Of a stretch of 64,000 bases of DNA, positions 60,267 through 64,000 are shown one piece after another (the first letter of the stretch is position 1; every line of letters starts with the position of its first letter). The position numbers and the translations under genes are program-made. This DNA is from Providencia sp. R33. Its GTDB lineage: Bacteria > Pseudomonadota > Gammaproteobacteria > Enterobacterales > Enterobacteriaceae. Under the pieces are notes generated by a model. The model was not told the origin of the DNA, made no database searches, and was given only the letters and a program-made list of their open reading frames with translations. The DNA lies in the NCBI RefSeq assembly GCF_019343475.1, contig NZ_CP072453.1:868001-932000 (forward strand), read 5' to 3'.

Positions 60267-61481
60267 ATGAAGCGTGCAGTCATCACTGGTCTAGGTATTG
60301 TTTCCAGCCTTGGTAATAACCAGGAAGAAGTACTGGCTTCTCTGAAGGAAGGTCGTTCCGGGATCACTTTCTCAGAAGAATTCAAAGAGGCAGGGCTTCG
60401 TAGCCATGTCTGGGGTAATGTCAAAAATTTAGATCCCAAAGACCTGATCGACCGTAAAATGTACCGTTTTATGAGTGATTGTTCCGCGTATGCTTACTTG
60501 TCTATGGAACAGGCGATTGCGGATTCAGGTTTAGCTGAAGAACAAGTTTCGAATTTACGTACTGGTATTGTTGTTGGTTCTGGCGGTGGTTCCCCACGTA
60601 ACCAAGTTGCGGGTTCAGACGGTATGCGAGCTAAAGGCTTACGCGGTGTCGGTCCATACATGGTAACCCGTGCAATGGCATCCGGTATTTCTGCTTGCTT
60701 AGCAACACCGTTTAAAATTAAAGGTGTTAACTACTCAATCAGTTCTGCTTGCTCTACATCTGCGCACTGTATCGGTCATGCGGTTGAATTAATTCAACTG
60801 GGCAAACAAGATGTGGTTTTCGCGGGTGGTGGTGAAGAACTGAGCTGGGAAATGACTTGTGAGTTCGACGCAATGGGCGCGTTGTCTACCAAGTATAATG
60901 AAACGCCAGATAAAGCATCGAGAACTTACGACAAAGACCGTGATGGCTTTGTTATTGCAGGCGGCGGTGGTATTGTTGTCGTTGAAGAGTTAGAACACGC
61001 ATTAGCGCGTGGTGCGCACATCTACGCTGAAATCGTGGGCTACGGTGCAACATCTGACGGTGCTGACATGGTTGCTCCATCTGGTGAAGGCGCAGTCCGT
61101 TGTATGCAAATGGCAATGCAAGGTATTGATAAAATTGATTATATCAACACCCACGGTACATCAACACCTGTTGGTGATACGAAAGAGTTAGAAGCTATCC
61201 AAGAAGTGTTTGGTGATAACTCTCCGGCTATTTCTGCAACGAAAGCGATGAGCGGCCACTCACTGGGTGCTGCGGGTGTACATGAAGCTATCTACAGCTT
61301 ATTAATGTTAGAGCATGGCTTTATTGCGCCAAGCATTAACGTTGAAAACTTAGATGAAAAAGCAGCGGGCTTGAATATCGTCACTAAACCAACAGAACAA
61401 TCGTTGAACACGGTGATGTCAAACAGCTTTGGCTTTGGTGGTACTAACGCCACATTAGTGATGAGCAAATATAAAGCGTAA
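60267..61481 (+). CDS. fabB: 3-oxoacyl-ACP synthase I
   Basis: FabB elongates acyl-ACP and is essential for unsaturated fatty acids. The 404-residue protein has the nucleophile in SSACSTSAHCIG (C162), the histidine in NTHGTSTPVGD and the second histidine in MSGHSLGAAGVHEA. The length is two residues short of E. coli FabB. The ATG has GAGGTAACGA upstream. A strong terminator follows. Confidence 0.97.
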   Translation: MKRAVITGLGIVSSLGNNQEEVLASLKEGRSGITFSEEFKEAGLRSHVWGNVKNLDPKDLIDRKMYRFMSDCSAYAYLSMEQAIADSGLAEEQVSNLRTGIVVGSGGGSPRNQVAGSDGMRAKGLRGVGPYMVTRAMASGISACLATPFKIKGVNYSISSACSTSAHCIGHAVELIQLGKQDVVFAGGGEELSWEMTCEFDAMGALSTKYNETPDKASRTYDKDRDGFVIAGGGGIVVVEELEHALARGAHIYAEIVGYGATSDGADMVAPSGEGAVRCMQMAMQGIDKIDYINTHGTSTPVGDTKELEAIQEVFGDNSPAISATKAMSGHSLGAAGVHEAIYSLLMLEHGFIAPSINVENLDEKAAGLNIVTKPTEQSLNTVMSNSFGFGGTNATLVMSKYKA

Positions 61482-61512
61482 TTTATATCGCTCATACAAG
61501 TGAATCATTGAT

Positions 61513-61540
61513 AAGCGAGGTCTTTTAACCTCGCTTTTTT
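61513..61540 (+). terminator. fabB terminator
   Basis: AAGCGAGGT/ACCTCGCTT forms a 9-bp stem with a 6-base loop, then a T-run. Confidence 0.88.
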
Positions 61541-61642
61541 ATTTTATAAATCAATATATTGTAGTTTCTTTTTTTGAAGGCATCTCTTTGTCTCGTGGGC
61601 TATAAATACCGCTCACTTTTATCATCAAGACAAGGAATGTAG

Positions 61643-62206
61643 ATGAGTTTTTCTTTAACTGGCCATCAAATACACAATGGAATACGCAATAATAGGGCTG
61701 AAATTGGCTCAGGTTTGGTCCTGCTTCCTGTGTATGCGGGCATAATTACCGTGGGAATTGCAGCGGCCTTAATGGGGGTGAATACGTCATTATCAGGTTG
61801 CGGCAACGGTTTTCCTTTATTAGAAACGAAAAATAGGTGTGCAACCTCAGCAAAAGTGATTAAAGCGATTGAGCAACCTACAGAAGAGCATGTCTTAAAG
61901 GCATTTGTTTCACAAATTAATAAAATCCATCAATTGGATGTGAATGATAAACGTATTGAGAAATATGAAAAAAGGTTGTCAGATATTTATTCGTCTTATC
62001 TGAAGAATTCCTTTCCTGAGACTCAAAATATCAATTCCCCCGTTATATTTTCTATATCTCCAGAAAGCTATACATTAAAAATTCATTTTAATGAGGGGGT
62101 GAGCCCTGACATTAATGAAAAAATAAAGGACAAAATAAATAGGGATGGATTATCTGCGAAGGCAGATAAGCCAAACAATAGAATCAAATTAAGGTTTGAT
62201 TTTTAA
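61643..62206 (+). CDS. Hypothetical protein with an N-terminal membrane segment
   Basis: The 187-residue protein begins with a polar stretch (MSFSLTGHQIHNGIRNN), then a hydrophobic segment (about residues 23-50: GLVLLPVYAGIITVGIAAALMG). A coil-rich, charged region follows (KRIEKYEKRLSDIYSSYLKN) and a tail SADKPNNRIKLRFDF. No family is recognised. It has the look of a secreted or membrane-anchored small protein. The gene is convergent with the next ORF; both lie between fabB and tctA in a region that differs between enterics. Confidence 0.6.
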   Translation: MSFSLTGHQIHNGIRNNRAEIGSGLVLLPVYAGIITVGIAAALMGVNTSLSGCGNGFPLLETKNRCATSAKVIKAIEQPTEEHVLKAFVSQINKIHQLDVNDKRIEKYEKRLSDIYSSYLKNSFPETQNINSPVIFSISPESYTLKIHFNEGVSPDINEKIKDKINRDGLSAKADKPNNRIKLRFDF

Positions 62207-62249
62207 TAATGATAAAATAAATGGCAGTATGATTTTCTGCCATTTTGAC

Positions 62250-62723
62250 TTAATCACCACCACCCCCATCACCACCCCCATCACCCCCACCTGAATCTGA
62301 TGAAGAACAGTCTGAGCTTGAATTATCATTCGAACAAAAACTGCTACTTGTACGGTGGTTATCATTATTGGATGAATGGTCATAATAGGAGGGAGCATAG
62401 TTTGAGTTGGAATGGCTGGCGTGTGCTTTCTGAGTTGTATCTTTCACATTTTTGCGAACTTCAAAAATTTGGCTTTTTCCCTTTGCCCAGCCAATAGTCA
62501 CTAAGCTGGTGTTTTTTTTCACGCTAACATGCAGCATTTTTTCACAGAAAATATGCATTTTACCGAAGGATTTTATCTGAATATAACCGCTGTCTTTCTC
62601 TGTGATGATAACGGGGTTTTGGCTGTGGATCACGTAGTTGTCACCGTGAACATCAACCGTGCGGATATGGGCTAACGGTTTAGGGTGAAGATTAAAAAGA
62701 ACAAAAAATAGTCTATCAAACAT
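62250..62723 (-). CDS. Hypothetical protein with Ser/Asp/Gly-rich tail
   Basis: The 157-residue protein has a folded-looking N-terminal part (strands with VDVHGDNYVIHSQ and IFEVRKN). From about residue 105 it becomes low complexity, rich in Ser, Asn and His, and ends in DSGGGDGGGDGGGGD. The tail corresponds to a repeated CACCCCCA-type tract at about 62250-62310. Such acidic glycine tails occur in unrelated proteins, so function cannot be deduced. Family unknown. Confidence 0.55.
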   Translation of the reverse strand: MFDRLFFVLFNLHPKPLAHIRTVDVHGDNYVIHSQNPVIITEKDSGYIQIKSFGKMHIFCEKMLHVSVKKNTSLVTIGWAKGKSQIFEVRKNVKDTTQKAHASHSNSNYAPSYYDHSSNNDNHRTSSSFCSNDNSSSDCSSSDSGGGDGGGDGGGGD

Positions 62724-62908
62724 AGCATTTATTATTTTAATGAATGAATTTTATAAGTTAATTGATTGGTGCTATTGCGCCAATCGTCTTTATCTGATTA
62801 AACATTTATAGTAGTCAATTCGAATAATAAAACATCATTTAATGAAATTATTGCTATCAAGTTAGTGCGATGATATTAGCGTAAATAACGCTAACCAGAG
62901 GCACTAAT

Positions 62909-63160
62909 ATGAACTTCACGCGATGCAAAATATGGAAAAATGACTTAAAGATTTTAGGTAGCGCTTTAATTAACAATATTAAAAGCCTATTCGTAGGCAA
63001 AATTAAATGTTTATCTAATAATAACAAGCTATTTCCGCTGTCTGTTAAACACCCAAAAACACCACTGCCAATGCCAGAATCAAAATATGTCTATTACGGT
63101 GAAAGCGCACACAATAAAAATGTGATATTGCTAAGCTATACAAAGCTTCCTGTTAATTGA
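62909..63160 (+). CDS. Hypothetical small basic protein
   Basis: The 83-codon ORF has AGAGG seven bases before its ATG, which supports translation. The sequence is basic and asparagine/lysine rich (GSALINNIKSLFVGKIKCLS) and ends in YVYYGESAHNKNVILLSYTKLP. No motif or family is recognised. It could be a cytosolic orphan; confidence is moderate because only the ribosome binding site and codon use support it. Confidence 0.45.
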   Translation: MNFTRCKIWKNDLKILGSALINNIKSLFVGKIKCLSNNNKLFPLSVKHPKTPLPMPESKYVYYGESAHNKNVILLSYTKLPVN

Positions 63161-63164
63161 TAAG

Positions 63165-63195
63165 TAAAAAAATGCCCCGAAAGCAACCTGGGGCA
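63165..63195 (-). terminator. Terminator of the tctA gene
   Basis: TGCCCC/GGGGCA with an 11-base loop is followed by a T-run on the minus strand, about 33 bases after the tctA stop. Confidence 0.7.
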
Positions 63196-63227
63196 AAGTT
63201 TTACAGAGAAGGTACTCGCAGGGCGAG

Positions 63228-64000
63228 CTAAGAGAGAGCGTGTTGCTGTTTACGTTTGCGAATGCGTTTAATAATTGGTGGAAGTACCAGTACCAACACC
63301 GCAAGGACTAATAAGCTTTGCGAAATGGTACTGCTCCACAAGATATCGAAATTACCGTTACTGATAGATAGCGAACGGCGCAGGTTTTGCTCCAACATTT
63401 CGCCTAATACAAAACCTAAAATGAGTGGGGAAAGAGGGAAGTTCATTTTTCGTAAAATAAAGCCAAACACCCCAAGCCCCATCATCAATAGTAAGTCAAA
63501 TGTCGTACTGTGAACCGCATAGACGCCTACGGCTGAAACACATGCGATAGCAGGGACTAAAAACCACAGTGGTACCGTTAACATGCGGGTGAATAAGCCA
63601 ATTAATGGAATATTCATGATAAGCAACACTACGTTGGCAATCAGCAGGGCGGCGATCAATCCCCACACGATGTCCGGCTGCTCAGTGAACATTCCAGGCC
63701 CTGGTGTGATGTTATACAGGGTCAATGCCCCCATCATGACTGCGGTTGTTCCCGAACCCGGAACGCCAAGGGTCAACATGGGAATGAATGAACCACACGC
63801 GGAGGCGTTATTAGCCGCTTCTGGTGCTGCAACACCGCGCACATCACCGTTACCAAAATCACCTTTTTCACCACTGATTTTTTTCTCCGTCATGTAGGTG
63901 ATGGCGCTGGCAATTGTCGCGCCTGCCCCCGGTAATACCCCAACGAAGAAGCCAATAAATGACGAGCGCAGAGCTGGGCCTGCACAGGCTTTGGCTTCTT
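63228..64000 (-). CDS. Tripartite tricarboxylate transporter permease TctA, C-terminal part
   Basis: The frame is open to the window edge, so the 5' end of the gene lies beyond 64000. The visible 257 codons have the TctA motif GVLPGAGATIASAITYMTEKK, then GVAAPEAANNASACGSFIPMLTLGVPGSGTTAVMMGAL, the substrate-pocket pattern of this family. Several hydrophobic helices follow, and the protein ends in a basic tail (IKRIRKRKQQHALS). TctA forms the large membrane subunit of a secondary transporter using a periplasmic TctC and a small TctB, which should be encoded upstream. The substrate is unknown. Confidence 0.88.
   Translation of the reverse strand, partial: EAKACAGPALRSSFIGFFVGVLPGAGATIASAITYMTEKKISGEKGDFGNGDVRGVAAPEAANNASACGSFIPMLTLGVPGSGTTAVMMGALTLYNITPGPGMFTEQPDIVWGLIAALLIANVVLLIMNIPLIGLFTRMLTVPLWFLVPAIACVSAVGVYAVHSTTFDLLLMMGLGVFGFILRKMNFPLSPLILGFVLGEMLEQNLRRSLSISNGNFDILWSSTISQSLLVLAVLVLVLPPIIKRIRKRKQQHALS

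Noticed and set aside
62189..62398. Overlapping frames in the C/A-rich repeat
   Set aside because: They reflect the repetitive coding tail of the 62250-62723 gene.

Overview
The window is a contiguous piece of an enterobacterial chromosome. Gene content and order follow the E. coli 2.4-2.6 Mb segment (cysTWAM, crr-ptsI-ptsH, cysK, cysZ, zipA, ligA, nupC, alaWX-type tRNAs, gltX, valine/lysine tRNA operon, argW, mlaA, fadL, yfcZ, fadIJ, sixA, smrB, prmB, aroC, yfcA, epmC, yfcL, mnmC, fabB). Low GC, an MrpJ-like XRE regulator and close but not E. coli-identical proteins point to Morganellaceae, most likely Providencia (inference; no search was possible).

Layout: 1-3.6 kb holds the sulfate/thiosulfate ABC transporter genes (cysT cut by the window edge) and cysM. 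3.7-7.7 kb holds the PTS core genes (crr, ptsI, ptsH) and cysK on the minus strand. 7.9-14.8 kb holds cysZ, zipA, ligA, nupC and a DUF3820 gene; zipA and ligA are separated by a P2-like phage baseplate gene remnant and a toxin-antitoxin pair, bracketed by a 20-bp direct repeat. 14.8-17.5 kb holds a luciferase-like oxidoreductase, a GST and a divergent LysR regulator. 17.5-20.6 kb is the tRNA/gltX region, ending in 131-bp tandem repeats built from decayed tRNA-Lys sequence. 20.6-22.3 kb is an AT-rich, almost gene-free stretch with one XRE regulator.

22.3-29.9 kb is accessory metabolism: a MetNI-type ABC transporter with its own NlpA/MetQ lipoprotein, a flavin monooxygenase-like protein and an AhpD/CMD protein, then a cyclase-family hydrolase and an SLC13/ArsB-like permease. 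30.5-34.3 kb is the mannitol operon mtlADR with CRP-like sites upstream. 34.3-38.2 kb has small accessory genes, argW, a LysE/RhtB exporter, mlaA and an unlisted 31-codon ORF.

38.5-45.7 kb is fatty-acid uptake and beta-oxidation (fadL, yfcZ, fadIJ), with FadR-like operators before fadL and fadI, then sixA and smrB. 45.9-53.3 kb is a complete histidine-utilisation cluster (hutI, hutC, hutU, hutH, hutT) lying between smrB and prmB, with a repeated TGTATATACA palindrome at two hut promoters. 53.4-61.5 kb returns to the core order through fabB, whose promoter region has adjacent FadR-like and FabR-like sites. 61.6-63.2 kb holds three unrecognised genes, and the window ends inside a tctA-type permease gene.
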